64,000 nt of DNA from Brevundimonas sp. AJA228-03. GTDB taxonomy: Bacteria; Pseudomonadota; Alphaproteobacteria; Caulobacterales; Caulobacteraceae. The stretch spans positions 2,974,189 to 3,038,188 of the forward strand of contig NZ_CP059297.1 in assembly GCF_017795885.1 (NCBI RefSeq), in the 5' to 3' direction. The notes beneath the pieces were generated by a model. The model was not told the origin of the DNA. It saw nothing but the letters and a program-made list of their open reading frames with translations, and made no database searches. Made by a program: the position numbers and the translations under genes. Below are positions 25,199-35,527 of this stretch, piece by piece (position 1 is the first letter of the stretch; each line of letters starts with the position of its first letter).

Positions 25199-25914
25199 GA
25201 GAGGGTCTTTCTGCGTCGACGGACGAGTACGGCCACATAGAAGCCGATCAGGGCCAGCGCCAGCCCGAACCAGGTCATCGCATAGCCGAGGTGGTTGTTC
25301 GAGAAGGCCGCCGGCGGGGCCGTGGCGATCAGGGCCGGAATCTCCGGATTGGAAGAACTGAGCGCATAGAGGGTGAACCCGGACGGCGTCGCGGCGCCCA
25401 GGGCGGCCGCCATCGCCGCACTGTCCCGGCCGAAGAATCGCCCCTGCGACGGCGCAGGGATCATCGGGCCCGGGAGTGGCGTGCGACGCAACTCGACCAC
25501 CATGGCCAGCGGCAGGGTCGAGGCCATCACCCGGGGCCGCTCGGTCACGGCATCGGGCAGGAAGCCGCGATCGACCAGAAACGTCTGGGTCATCCCCTCG
25601 GGTACACAGGCCGAGACCAGACGACGGCCCGGTTCGCCGTCATGGATGGACTGCAGTTCGACGAAGGCGGCGGTCGGCAGACCGCGACAGACGACCAGCG
25701 CCTTGCGGAACTCCGGGTCGGTCGCCGTCAGAACCTCGGCCAGCGGCGCGGGTGCAAGGAGGGCGGCGGCGTCCGCCCGGTCGATCAGGCCTTCCTTCCA
25801 CGTCAGCCGCTGCACCTGCCATGTGCCGAGCGCGCAGAGTATGGCCACGCAGACGGCGATGAAGGCCGTCAGCAGGATCGGGAAACGCGGCGCGTTGGAC
25901 GTCGCGTCAGTCAT
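25195..25914 (-). CDS. SURF1 family protein, cytochrome oxidase assembly
   Basis: A 239-aa inner-membrane protein with one helix near each end (about 12-32 and 210-232) and a periplasmic domain between, the SURF1 topology. Motifs: LGTWQVQRLTWKEGLI at the N-terminal helix exit, EPGRRLVSACV, FLVDRGFLPDA, and the C-terminal NNHLGYAMTWFGLALALIGFYVAVLVRRRR. SURF1 helps insert heme a into subunit I of aa3 oxidases. It lies between DUF983 (8-base overlap) and the M16 peptidase (4-base overlap) in the cta cluster. Start ATG 25914. Confidence 0.92.
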   Translation of the reverse strand: MTDATSNAPRFPILLTAFIAVCVAILCALGTWQVQRLTWKEGLIDRADAAALLAPAPLAEVLTATDPEFRKALVVCRGLPTAAFVELQSIHDGEPGRRLVSACVPEGMTQTFLVDRGFLPDAVTERPRVMASTLPLAMVVELRRTPLPGPMIPAPSQGRFFGRDSAAMAAALGAATPSGFTLYALSSSNPEIPALIATAPPAAFSNNHLGYAMTWFGLALALIGFYVAVLVRRRRKTLS

Positions 25915-26302
25915 CGCGTTCCGCCTGTCCGGCCCTGTTGCGCATCTGCAGGGCGATCATGGCCCCCTTGCCCGGTCGCATCAGCCCCAGCGACAGGATC
26001 AGAACCAGCGGCAGGAAGACCACCAGATGGACCCACATCGGGGGCGACCAGGCGATCTCCACGAACAGGGCGGTAAACACCACGATCCCGCCCGCGATCT
26101 GCATGACGAAGATCGCGGCCCCGTCGCCCGTGTTCAGCCGGGTGAAGGCGAAGCCGCAGACCGCGCAGGTGTCGACCACCTTCAGGAAGCCGGAGAACAG
26201 CCTGCCCTTGCCGCAGTTCGGGCACCGGCAAAGCAGACCGGCGCGGATCGCATGGATCCGCGCCGGTTGGGACGCATCGGGTTTGACGGGGCCTTCGGTC
26301 AA
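25907..26302 (-). CDS. DUF983 zinc-ribbon membrane protein
   Basis: A 131-aa protein with two CxxC pairs (LCRCPNCGKGRLF and DTCAVCGF) that should bind zinc, followed by two hydrophobic helices (about residues 65-85 and 88-108). DUF983 genes are habitually located beside cytochrome c oxidase genes in alphaproteobacteria; a role in assembly is suspected, not shown. A TTG start at 26302 (LTEGPVKPDASQ) is proposed because no ATG or GTG precedes the zinc motif in frame and the longer frame enters the ctaE gene. It begins 8 bases after the ctaE stop and overlaps SURF1 by 8. Confidence 0.85.
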   Translation of the reverse strand: MTEGPVKPDASQPARIHAIRAGLLCRCPNCGKGRLFSGFLKVVDTCAVCGFAFTRLNTGDGAAIFVMQIAGGIVVFTALFVEIAWSPPMWVHLVVFLPLVLILSLGLMRPGKGAMIALQMRNRAGQAERDD

Positions 26303-26310
26303 TCCCGGCC

Positions 26311-27180
26311 TTAGCCGAAGATGACGTAGACGAAGGCGAACAGGAACAGCCAGACCACGTCGACGAAGTGCCAGTACCAGGCCGCCGCCTCGAAGCCGAA
26401 ATGCTTGTCCGGCGTAAACTGTCCGGCCAGGAGCCGTCCCAGGCAGACCGCCAGGAAGATGGTGCCCATCAGGACGTGGAAGCCGTGGAAGCCCGTCGCC
26501 ATGAAGAAGATGTTGCCATACAGCTTGGAGTTCCCCGCCTCGGCGTTGAAGAACTCCTGCGCATGCAGGATGTGGTGGTATTCGTAGACCTGCACCACGG
26601 TGAAGAAGACGCCCAGGGCCACGGTGATGATCAGGCCCAGACGCGCTCCCTTGCGGTCGCCGATCTGCAGCGAGTGGTGCGCCCAGGTCACTGTCGTGCC
26701 GCTGAGCAGCAGGATGACGGTGTTCAGCAGCGGCAGCTGCCAGGGATCCAGCGTATTCACCCCCTTGGGCGGCCACGTCGACCAGGCGGCTGCGGTGTCG
26801 GCCCAGTTACCGATTTCCGGGATGTGGGCCCGTGCTTCGTTGAACACGGCCATCTCGAAGAACATCCAGAAAAAGGCCGCGAAGAACATGACCTCCGACG
26901 CGATGAACAGCGTCATGCCGTAGCGCAGGCCGATCGACACGACCGGTGTATGATCACCGCGACGGCTTTCCTTGATGACGTCGGCCCACCAGCCGAAGGC
27001 GGCATAGAGCACGCCGGCCAGACCGGCGAAGAACAGCACGGAGTTGCCCTCGGGAATGCCGAGCACGCCCTTCATCCAGGCCACGGCCCCGACCATCATG
27101 ATGGTCGTGGCGATCGAGGCGATCAGCGGCCAGGGGCTGGGATCGACCAGGTGGTAGTCGTGGTGGGGAGCGTGGGCCAT
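26311..27180 (-). CDS. ctaE: Cytochrome c oxidase subunit III
   Basis: A 289-aa inner-membrane subunit of the aa3 terminal oxidase, with seven predicted helices. The N-terminus HHDYHLVDPSPWPLIASIA, then EVMFFAAFFWMFFEMAVFN, WPPKGVNTLDPWQLPLLNTVILLLSGTTVTWAHHSL and FFMATGFHGFHVLMGTIFLAVCLGRLL are classic subunit III landmarks. It contains no redox centre but stabilises subunit I and its proton uptake path. It precedes DUF983 and SURF1 and follows ctaG by 61 bases on the same strand. Confidence 0.96.
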   Translation of the reverse strand: MAHAPHHDYHLVDPSPWPLIASIATTIMMVGAVAWMKGVLGIPEGNSVLFFAGLAGVLYAAFGWWADVIKESRRGDHTPVVSIGLRYGMTLFIASEVMFFAAFFWMFFEMAVFNEARAHIPEIGNWADTAAAWSTWPPKGVNTLDPWQLPLLNTVILLLSGTTVTWAHHSLQIGDRKGARLGLIITVALGVFFTVVQVYEYHHILHAQEFFNAEAGNSKLYGNIFFMATGFHGFHVLMGTIFLAVCLGRLLAGQFTPDKHFGFEAAAWYWHFVDVVWLFLFAFVYVIFG

Positions 27181-27241
27181 GCGTCTTACGGGCTCTGAAT
27201 CGTCGAGATCGGGAAGGTGTCGAGGGCTATAGCGTCGGGGA

Positions 27242-27802
27242 TCAGCCCGCGCCAGTGGTGGCCGGCTTTTCGTCGTCGGAGACGGGATAGAAGGTGTAGC
27301 TCAGCGTGATTTCCTGCACGCCCCGGGTCTCGGCGTCGGTGGCCAGTTCGGGGGCGACGAAATACTGGACGGGGAACTTGAGGGTCTCGCCTGCGGCGAT
27401 CGTCTGGTCGTCGAAGCAGAAACACTGGAGCTTCTGGAAATAGGCCCCCGTCGTCTCGGGCACGACATTGTAGGCCGCCCGCGCGAGGATCGGCTGGTCC
27501 GAGGTGTTGGTCACGTCGAAATAGGCCAGGCCCGTCTCGCCGATGCGGACCCGCTGGGTCACCTGTTCGGCGCGGAAGGTCATCGGCAGGTGGCGGACAT
27601 TGGTGTCGAAGCGGACCGTCACCATCCGGTCCAGAACCTCGGTCGGTGCCGCCTCGGCCTGGCGAACCGTTCCGCCGAATCCGGTGACCTGGCAGAACAT
27701 CTGGTACAGCGGCACCGCTGCGAAGGCCGCACCCGTCATGGTCAGCACCAGGGCACCACAGACCAGGGCGATGGCATTGGCCGATTTCAGCTTGAGGCGC
27801 AT
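27242..27802 (-). CDS. ctaG: Cytochrome c oxidase assembly protein CtaG/Cox11
   Basis: A 186-aa copper chaperone that delivers Cu to the CuB site of subunit I. One N-terminal membrane helix (about 10-30) anchors a periplasmic immunoglobulin-like domain. The copper motif CFCF (QKLQCFCFDDQTI) is present, together with VPLYQMFCQVTGFGGT just after the membrane and PVQYFVAPEL and ITLSYTFYPV later. Start ATG 27802 overlaps the stop of the small upstream gene by one base (TGATG), showing coupling. A TTG at 27805 is in frame but unnecessary. Confidence 0.94.
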   Translation of the reverse strand: MRLKLKSANAIALVCGALVLTMTGAAFAAVPLYQMFCQVTGFGGTVRQAEAAPTEVLDRMVTVRFDTNVRHLPMTFRAEQVTQRVRIGETGLAYFDVTNTSDQPILARAAYNVVPETTGAYFQKLQCFCFDDQTIAAGETLKFPVQYFVAPELATDAETRGVQEITLSYTFYPVSDDEKPATTGAG

Positions 27803-27978
27803 CAACGAGTCCGTTCCGCCACGGCCTGCTGCTGGGCCGTGCGCTCGGCCAGGTTCCGCTGCATGCGCAGGAAGGTGGTCGAGAAGATCAGCACGACGAA
27901 GGCGGCCAGCCCCAGGGCGATCCAGAGGCTCCGGCGGTTCCGGGCGGCCAGTTGTTCAGAGGTCAGATAGGTGGGCAT
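27802..27978 (-). CDS. 58-aa single-helix membrane protein of cta cluster (CoxF-like)
   Basis: A short gene, ATG 27978 to TGA 27802-27804, encoding 58 residues: a polar N-terminus (MPTYLTSEQLAARNRRSLW), one hydrophobic helix (about residues 20-40: IALGLAAFVVLIFSTTFL) and a charged tail RMQRNLAERTAQQQ. It fills the space between ctaB (3 bases upstream) and ctaG (1-base overlap), the position where alphaproteobacterial cta operons carry a small CoxF-type gene. A role in oxidase assembly is inferred from location only. It is too short for most automatic gene calls, but coding is well supported by the coupled stop/start arrangement. Confidence 0.82.
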   Translation of the reverse strand: MPTYLTSEQLAARNRRSLWIALGLAAFVVLIFSTTFLRMQRNLAERTAQQQAVAERTR

Positions 27979-27981
27979 GGA

Positions 27982-28953
27982 TCAGATCCCGGTAAGACCG
28001 AAGCTCTCGACCAGGAGGGCCGCGAACAGGGCCATCAGATAAAGGATCGAGAAGGCGAAAAGATTGCGTGCCGGTTTGGCCTCCGCGCGCACATCGTACA
28101 ATGCGGCCTCTCGCCCCACGGCCTCGGCCTTGTCCGGGGAATCGCCCGCGCGCGAGCGCCAGATGCGGACGGCCAGCACGAGGAACAGCGCGCCGCCGCC
28201 GATCGACACGGCCAGATAGACCGGGCCACCCATCCCCGTGAAACCGGGTGCGATCGCGACGGGGACCAGCAACAGGCTGTAGAGCAGGATCTGGAGCCGC
28301 GTGGACTTCGCGCCCCGCGCCACCGGCATCATCGGAATACCGGCCTTGGCGTAATCGCCGGTCGAATAGAGCGCCAGAGCCCAGCTGTGCGGCGGGGTCC
28401 ACAGGAAGATGATCAGGAACAGTAGCCACGCCTGCCACGGGGCCGAGCCGGTCGCCGCAGCCCAGCCGATGACCGGCGGAAACGCACCCGCCGCGCCACC
28501 GATGACGATGTTCTGGGGTGTCCGGCGCTTCAGCATCAGGGTGTAAAAGACGGCATAGTAGACGATGGTCATCAGCAGCAGCCCGGCTGCGAACCAGTTG
28601 GTGTTCATGCCCAGCAGCATGACCGAAAAGATCGACAGCACCACGCCGAAGGCCATGGCGTCGTTCTTCTTCAGCCGACCCGCCGCGACGGGCCGGCCGC
28701 GCGTGCGCCGCATCAGGGCGTCGGTGTCGCCCTCCAGCGCCATGTTGAAGGCCCCCGCCGCACCGGCGCCGATGGCGATGCACAGCACCGCGATGGCGCC
28801 GACGAACGGATTCACCGATCCCGGTGCCACGACCAGCCCGGTCAGGGCGGTGAAAACCACCAGCGACATCACGCGCGGCTTGAGCAGCTGGAAATAGTCT
28901 TCCGGCTGGGTCGTCGAGACGGTGGGGGTGGCGGTCACTGGGGTCTGGGCCAT
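27982..28953 (-). CDS. ctaB: Protoheme IX farnesyltransferase (heme O synthase)
   Basis: A 323-aa integral membrane prenyltransferase (UbiA superfamily) converting heme b to heme o, needed for heme a of the oxidase. Nine or so helices are predicted. Signature residues are in FNMALEGDTDALMRRTRGRPVAAGRL (N-x-x-E-x-D-x-D and R-T-x-x-R-P) and the second motif STGDYAKAGIPMMPVARG, with YFQLLKPRVMSLVVFTALTGL at the start. Start ATG 28953; the long upstream frame crosses the hairpin and ctaD end and is spurious. It lies downstream of ctaD, separated by a strong hairpin. Confidence 0.95.
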   Translation of the reverse strand: MAQTPVTATPTVSTTQPEDYFQLLKPRVMSLVVFTALTGLVVAPGSVNPFVGAIAVLCIAIGAGAAGAFNMALEGDTDALMRRTRGRPVAAGRLKKNDAMAFGVVLSIFSVMLLGMNTNWFAAGLLLMTIVYYAVFYTLMLKRRTPQNIVIGGAAGAFPPVIGWAAATGSAPWQAWLLFLIIFLWTPPHSWALALYSTGDYAKAGIPMMPVARGAKSTRLQILLYSLLLVPVAIAPGFTGMGGPVYLAVSIGGGALFLVLAVRIWRSRAGDSPDKAEAVGREAALYDVRAEAKPARNLFAFSILYLMALFAALLVESFGLTGI

Positions 28954-28965
28954 ATGAAAATGTGA

Positions 28966-28997
28966 GAGGGCCGCCCCCCGGTCGGGGGACGGCCCTC
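28966..28997 (-). terminator. Strong hairpin between ctaD and ctaB
   Basis: GAGGGCCG (28966-28973) pairs with CGGCCCTC (28990-28997). Inside, CCCCC pairs with GGGGG across the ggtc loop, giving a stem of about 13 bp with one C-A bulge. In the minus-strand transcript it follows the ctaD stop by 23 bases and is followed by TCACATTTTC. It could partially terminate or stabilise the ctaCD message, lowering ctaB expression. Confidence 0.6.
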
Positions 28998-29020
28998 GTC
29001 CTATCACGAACGGGACAGGT

Positions 29021-31718
<2,698 letters not shown>

Positions 31719-31829
31719 GCGAGAGTTCCTCATATACATCTGCCAATGGGCCACGAACGACGCCGCCCCGTCCGGCCTCCGGGGAGGGGCCCGACGATTT
31801 CAAGCGCGGTCCATATCGGGTCACTTCCC

Positions 31830-31946
31830 CCTTGCCAAGCGATACGGGCGCGTTCCGTCGCCGCAGGCGGCGGATTTCGCCGACGGTCCCCCGGGTTAAA
31901 TCGCTGTCATGTTTGAATAGCTACCTTGCCAAGCATGATACCTTGC
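31830..31946. promoter_or_regulatory. Repeated CCTTGCCAAGC sites between ctaC and padR
   Basis: CCTTGCCAAGC occurs at 31830-31840 and again at 31924-31934; its core CTTG-C-CAAG is palindromic. The second copy is part of a larger imperfect palindrome (TACCTTGC facing GCATGATA, 31922-31940, 6 of 8 pairs) followed by a direct TACCTTGC at 31939-31946. One copy is near the padR start and the other 112 bases before ctaC, so both divergent genes could be controlled. Confidence 0.5.
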
Positions 31947-31964
31947 GATAGCCTGCAGATATCA

Positions 31965-31972
31965 AAGGAGGT
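31965..31972 (+). promoter_or_regulatory. Strong ribosome binding site of padR
   Basis: AAGGAGGT, a full match to the anti-Shine-Dalgarno core, lies 8 bases before ATG 31981. It is the best ribosome site in the window and fixes the padR start. Confidence 0.8.
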
Positions 31973-31980
31973 GTTCGGAC

Positions 31981-32337
31981 ATGCCCGAAACCATAGAGAT
32001 ACAGTTGAAGAAGGGAGTGCTGGGCCTTTGCGTTCTCGCGCTTCTGGCCCGTGCCGACAGCTATGCCTACGAGATCGCCAGCCGCCTGTCGGACGCGATC
32101 GACATGGGCGAAGGCACCATCTACCCGCTCATGCGCCGCATGCAGACCGATGGCCTGGTCGAGACCTATCTGGTCGAATCATCGTCGGGCCCATCGCGCA
32201 AATACTATCGGCTCAGCCAGGCCGGACGCGACGCGCTCGCTGCCCAGTCCGCCGAATGGACCCATTTCACCCGCGCCGTGGATGCAATCGTCGCAAACGA
32301 TTCGCCCCCGGTGCCTGCTCCGGGAGAAGCATCATGA
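31981..32337 (+). CDS. PadR family transcriptional regulator
   Basis: A 118-aa winged-helix regulator of the PadR-s1 type: IQLKKGVLGLCVLALLARADSYAYEIASRL, MGEGTIYPLMRRMQTDGLVETYLVES and SRKYYRLSQAGRDALA are the family core (residues about 6-90). It is the first gene of a padR-DUF1700-DUF2807 operon; its stop overlaps the next start (ATGA). PadR/DUF1700 pairs are frequent and usually autoregulated. Candidate operator repeats lie just upstream, including one closer to the divergent oxidase gene ctaC. The inducing signal is unknown; cell-envelope stress is a plausible guess from the partner genes. Confidence 0.9.
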   Translation: MPETIEIQLKKGVLGLCVLALLARADSYAYEIASRLSDAIDMGEGTIYPLMRRMQTDGLVETYLVESSSGPSRKYYRLSQAGRDALAAQSAEWTHFTRAVDAIVANDSPPVPAPGEAS

Positions 32338-32924
32338 CCCGCGCCGAATTCCTCAGTCGTTTGAAGAAGGGGCTGGTCGGCCTGCCGACCTCGACCGCTT
32401 CGGACATCGTGAACGACTATGAAACCCATTTCACCGACGGGGCCGCTGCAGGCCGCACCGAGGCCGAGGTCGCCGCGGCCCTGGGGGATCCCGACCGTCT
32501 GGCACGCGAGCTGCGGGCCGAGGCCGGGGCCCAGCGCTGGCACCAGGAAAAGAACCCGTCAGCCGCCGCCGGGGCCGTGTTCGCGGTCCTGGGCCTGGGG
32601 GCCATCGACATCCTGATCCTGCTGCCCATCCTGATGGGGGTGATCGGCACCCTGTTCGGGGTCGCCATTGCCGTCATCGCCCTGTTCGTCTCGGGCGGAG
32701 CCATCATGGTCGCCGGGCCGTTCGCCGGCGCGCCGGGCGGAGCCTTCGCCGCCATCCTCGCGGGTCTGGGCCTGATGGCCGGGGCCGCATCGGCCGGAGC
32801 CCTGCTGGCCATCGTCACCATCTGGCTGGTCAACGGCATCGTCTGGTTCGCCCGCCTGCACTACCGCCTGCTCAAGCCCGCGCTCGAGCCCCAATCCACC
32901 CAAGTCGTGGGAGACCCCGCATGA
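32334..32924 (+). CDS. DUF1700 membrane protein
   Basis: A 196-aa protein with a cytoplasmic helical N-terminus (MTRAEFLSRLKKGLVGLP through YETHFTDGAAAGRTEAEVAAALGDPDRLARELRAEAG), the DUF1700 signature (small helical domain with GxPxxLAxxL), then four hydrophobic helices (about residues 75-185). In related operons the DUF1700 protein acts next to a PadR regulator and a beta-helical envelope protein; a membrane-stress or signalling role is inferred. Start ATG 32334 overlaps the padR stop, and its end overlaps the DUF2807 start (ATGA), so all three genes are translationally coupled. Confidence 0.87.
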   Translation: MTRAEFLSRLKKGLVGLPTSTASDIVNDYETHFTDGAAAGRTEAEVAAALGDPDRLARELRAEAGAQRWHQEKNPSAAAGAVFAVLGLGAIDILILLPILMGVIGTLFGVAIAVIALFVSGGAIMVAGPFAGAPGGAFAAILAGLGLMAGAASAGALLAIVTIWLVNGIVWFARLHYRLLKPALEPQSTQVVGDPA

Positions 32925-33796
32925 TCCGGACCCTGTTCATCATCGCCGCCGCCGGCCTCGTGCTGGCCACGGCCTCCCTCGGCGGTGCCTTCGCGCTCGG
33001 CGGCCGCGACATGGCCCGCCACGGCTGGTCCTGGACCTTCAAGGACGAGGATGGCGACACCGTGCGCTTCCAGCGGGCCGACGACACCCGCACCCCGGAG
33101 ATCACCCGCCAGATCGCCTGGACCGGCGGCGACACCCTGACGATCGATCTGGCCGCCGACGTCGACTACGTCCAGGGCGATACGGCGGGTGTCTCCGTCA
33201 CCGGACCCGCCGACCTAGTCGAGAAGGTCCGCCTGGTCGATGGCCGCCTCACGTGGACCACCGACGATGCCGACGGCCCGAACCACGAGACGGTCGTCTT
33301 CGGCCGCAACCGCGACGGCCGCGGCATGTGGGCCCATTCGGAAGCCGTCCATATCGTGGTCACGGCCCCGGACGTCTCGACCTTCAACCTGGAAGGCTCC
33401 GCCGACCTGACGCTGAAGGACTATGACCAGGACACGCTCGCGGTCGATATCTCCGGTTCCGGCGACGTCTCTGCCAGCGGCCGGGTCCGCAGTCTGGAAC
33501 TGGACATCTCCGGCTCGGGCGACGCCGACCTGTCCGGCCTGTCCGCCACCGACGCCAATGTCGCCATCGCCGGATCGGGGGATGCGACAGTGGCACCGAC
33601 GAACCGGGCCGACATCTCGATCTCGGGGTCCGGCGACGTCGATATGGCCACACGACCGGCGACGGTGAACCAGAACATCTCCGGGTCGGGAGACGTCAAC
33701 TTCGTCAACGTCAGCACGACTGTCACGACGAGCCGGGACGTCGTCCGCGGCCCCGGCGTGTCGGTGAGCACCTCGACCGAGCGGCCCGCTGCCTGA
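32921..33796 (+). CDS. DUF2807 / GIN domain exported protein
   Basis: A 291-aa exported protein. A signal peptide (about 1-27, ending FALGG) is followed by a poorly conserved region and a beta-helix-like C-terminal half. The latter has repeated ISGSGDV-type turns (VDISGSGDVSASG, LDISGSGDADLSG, VAIAGSGDATVAP, ISISGSGDVDMAT, QNISGSGDVNFVN; about residues 172-266), the hallmark of the GIN/DUF2807 fold, spaced about 20 residues apart. The function is unknown; the fold suggests an envelope-surface or stress-related protein. It ends the padR operon; a paired palindrome element follows. Confidence 0.85.
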   Translation: MIRTLFIIAAAGLVLATASLGGAFALGGRDMARHGWSWTFKDEDGDTVRFQRADDTRTPEITRQIAWTGGDTLTIDLAADVDYVQGDTAGVSVTGPADLVEKVRLVDGRLTWTTDDADGPNHETVVFGRNRDGRGMWAHSEAVHIVVTAPDVSTFNLEGSADLTLKDYDQDTLAVDISGSGDVSASGRVRSLELDISGSGDADLSGLSATDANVAIAGSGDATVAPTNRADISISGSGDVDMATRPATVNQNISGSGDVNFVNVSTTVTTSRDVVRGPGVSVSTSTERPAA

Positions 33797-33815
33797 CCGA
33801 TCCACAGCGTGTTGA

Positions 33816-33940
33816 TCCTCCCCCGTTGGGGGAGGTGGCGCGAAGCGAAGCGCAGCGACGGAGGGGGCTCGCGGCAGGTTCGGTGCCTGCGGCCGGCCCC
33901 CTCCGCCACTTCGTGGTCTCCCTCCCCCGACGGGGGAGGA
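33816..33940. repeat. Inverted pair of CCTCCCCC palindromes (REPIN-like)
   Basis: The left unit begins TCCTCCCCCGTTGGGGGAGG (33816 onward) and ends CGGAGGGGGC. The right unit, as reverse complement, begins TCCTCCCCCGTCGGGGGAGG and also ends GGCGGAGGGGGC. The same architecture occurs at 5939-6083 with different inner sequences. The element lies between the DUF2807 gene and tldD. Confidence 0.8.
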
Positions 33941-33975
33941 TTGGCGAGAGACCGACCAGCGACTACTTGTTGCCC

Positions 33976-35406
33976 ATGACCGTACACACCCCCCCGCCGC
34001 CCCTGCTCGAATCCTCGGGCGTCGATCCGTCCGAGGCGCTCGCTATCCTTCAGGGGGCCCTCCACGGGGCCGACGACGGCGAACTGTTCCTGGAACGCTC
34101 GGAGTCCGAATCCCTGGTCTTCGACGACGGTCGCCTGAAGGCCGCCGCCTATGACGCCACCGAGGGCTTCGGCCTGCGGGTCGTCGCCGGTGAAACCGCG
34201 GGATACGCCCACGCCAATGAAATCAGCGCCGCCGCGCTGCGCCGCGCCGCCGACAGCGCCTCCCTGGCCAGGTCCGGTCACGCCGGGATCACCGCCGAAG
34301 GCCCCCGCGCCACCAACCAGAAGCTCTACGACGCGGTCGATCCCCTCGCCTCGCCGGCTTTCTCGGACAAGATCGCCCTGCTGCAGGAGATCGACGCCTG
34401 GACCCGGGCCCGCGACCCCCGGGTGGTTCAGGTGTCCGCCTCCATCGTCGGCGAGCGTCGCGCCATCGAGATCCTGCGCGCCGACGGCCTGATGGTGAAC
34501 GATGTGCGCCCCCTGGTCCGGCTGAACGTCTCGGTCACGGTCGAGAAGGACGGTCGCCGAGAGACCATGTCGTCCGGGGCCGGTGGCCGCGCCGGTTTCG
34601 AGACCTGGATCCAGCCCGAACACTGGCAGGCCCAGGTCGACGAAGCCCTGCGCGGGGCCCTGGTCAACCTCGAGGCCATCGACTGCCCCGCTGGAGAGAT
34701 GGACGTGGTCCTGGCTGCCGGCTGGCCCGGTGTCCTGCTGCACGAAGCCATCGGCCACGGCTTCGAAGGCGACTTCCACAGGAAGGGCTCGTCCGTCTTC
34801 AGCGGCATGATGGGCCAGCGCGTGGCCGCTCCCGGCGTGACCGTGGTAGACGACGGCTCCATCGCCGGACGTCGGGGTTCGCTCAGCGTCGACGACGAGG
34901 GCACGCCGACCTCGCGGACCGTCCTGATCGAGGACGGCATCATGGTCGGGCTGATGAACGACCGGCTGTCGGCGCGCCAGCTGGGCCAGCGCGCGACCGG
35001 AAACGGCCGTCGCCAGTCCTTCGCCCACATGCCCATGCCGCGCATGACCAACACCTTCATGGAGGGTGGCAGGGACAAACAGGCGGACATGATCGCGAGC
35101 ACGAGGCGCGGTCTGTATGCGGCCAACTTCGGCGGCGGCCAGGTGGACATCACCAACGGCAAGTTCGTCTTCCAGTGCACCGAGGCCTATCTGATCGAGG
35201 ACGGCCGGATCACCGCGCCGGTCCGGGGTGCTACCCTGATCGGTGACGGAGCCACCGCCCTGACCAACGTGTCCATGATCGGCGACGACTTCGCCTTCGA
35301 CCCCGGCGTCGGGGTCTGCGGCAAGTCGGGCCAGGGCGTCCCCGTCGGCATCGGCCAGCCCAGCCTCAAGATCGGCGGCCTGACGGTGGGCGGGACGGCG
35401 GTTTAG
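33976..35406 (+). CDS. tldD: Metalloprotease TldD
   Basis: A 476-aa soluble metalloprotease which, with TldE/PmbA, degrades unfolded peptides and processes some modified peptides. The metal motif HEAIGHGFEGD (H256-E257-x-x-x-H260) is intact, with the third Cys/His ligand region in FVFQCTEAYLIEDGRIT near the C-terminus and IGDDFAFDPGVGVCGKSGQGVPVGIGQPSLKIGGLTVGG at the end. Length matches the family. Start ATG 33976. The partner pmbA/tldE is not in this window. It sits next to the oxidase and padR cluster, an order seen in Caulobacter-like genomes. Confidence 0.95.
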   Translation: MTVHTPPPPLLESSGVDPSEALAILQGALHGADDGELFLERSESESLVFDDGRLKAAAYDATEGFGLRVVAGETAGYAHANEISAAALRRAADSASLARSGHAGITAEGPRATNQKLYDAVDPLASPAFSDKIALLQEIDAWTRARDPRVVQVSASIVGERRAIEILRADGLMVNDVRPLVRLNVSVTVEKDGRRETMSSGAGGRAGFETWIQPEHWQAQVDEALRGALVNLEAIDCPAGEMDVVLAAGWPGVLLHEAIGHGFEGDFHRKGSSVFSGMMGQRVAAPGVTVVDDGSIAGRRGSLSVDDEGTPTSRTVLIEDGIMVGLMNDRLSARQLGQRATGNGRRQSFAHMPMPRMTNTFMEGGRDKQADMIASTRRGLYAANFGGGQVDITNGKFVFQCTEAYLIEDGRITAPVRGATLIGDGATALTNVSMIGDDFAFDPGVGVCGKSGQGVPVGIGQPSLKIGGLTVGGTAV

Positions 35407-35493
35407 GTCACGACCGAATTTGACGCAGCCACTTGTCAGGCTTGCCGCTCCCGGTCTTTGACATCGCTATTCAGCACCAATCGCCGCGCGACA

Positions 35494-35520
35494 GGTCGGA
35501 CGGGTCGGACGGGTCGGACG
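35494..35520. repeat. Three tandem 9-bp units GGTCGGACG
   Basis: Perfect triple repeat of GGTCGGACG immediately before the GumN-like stop codon region and TTTTT. A tract in noncoding DNA of this kind can vary in copy number. Confidence 0.6.
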
Positions 35521-35527
35521 GTGTTTT

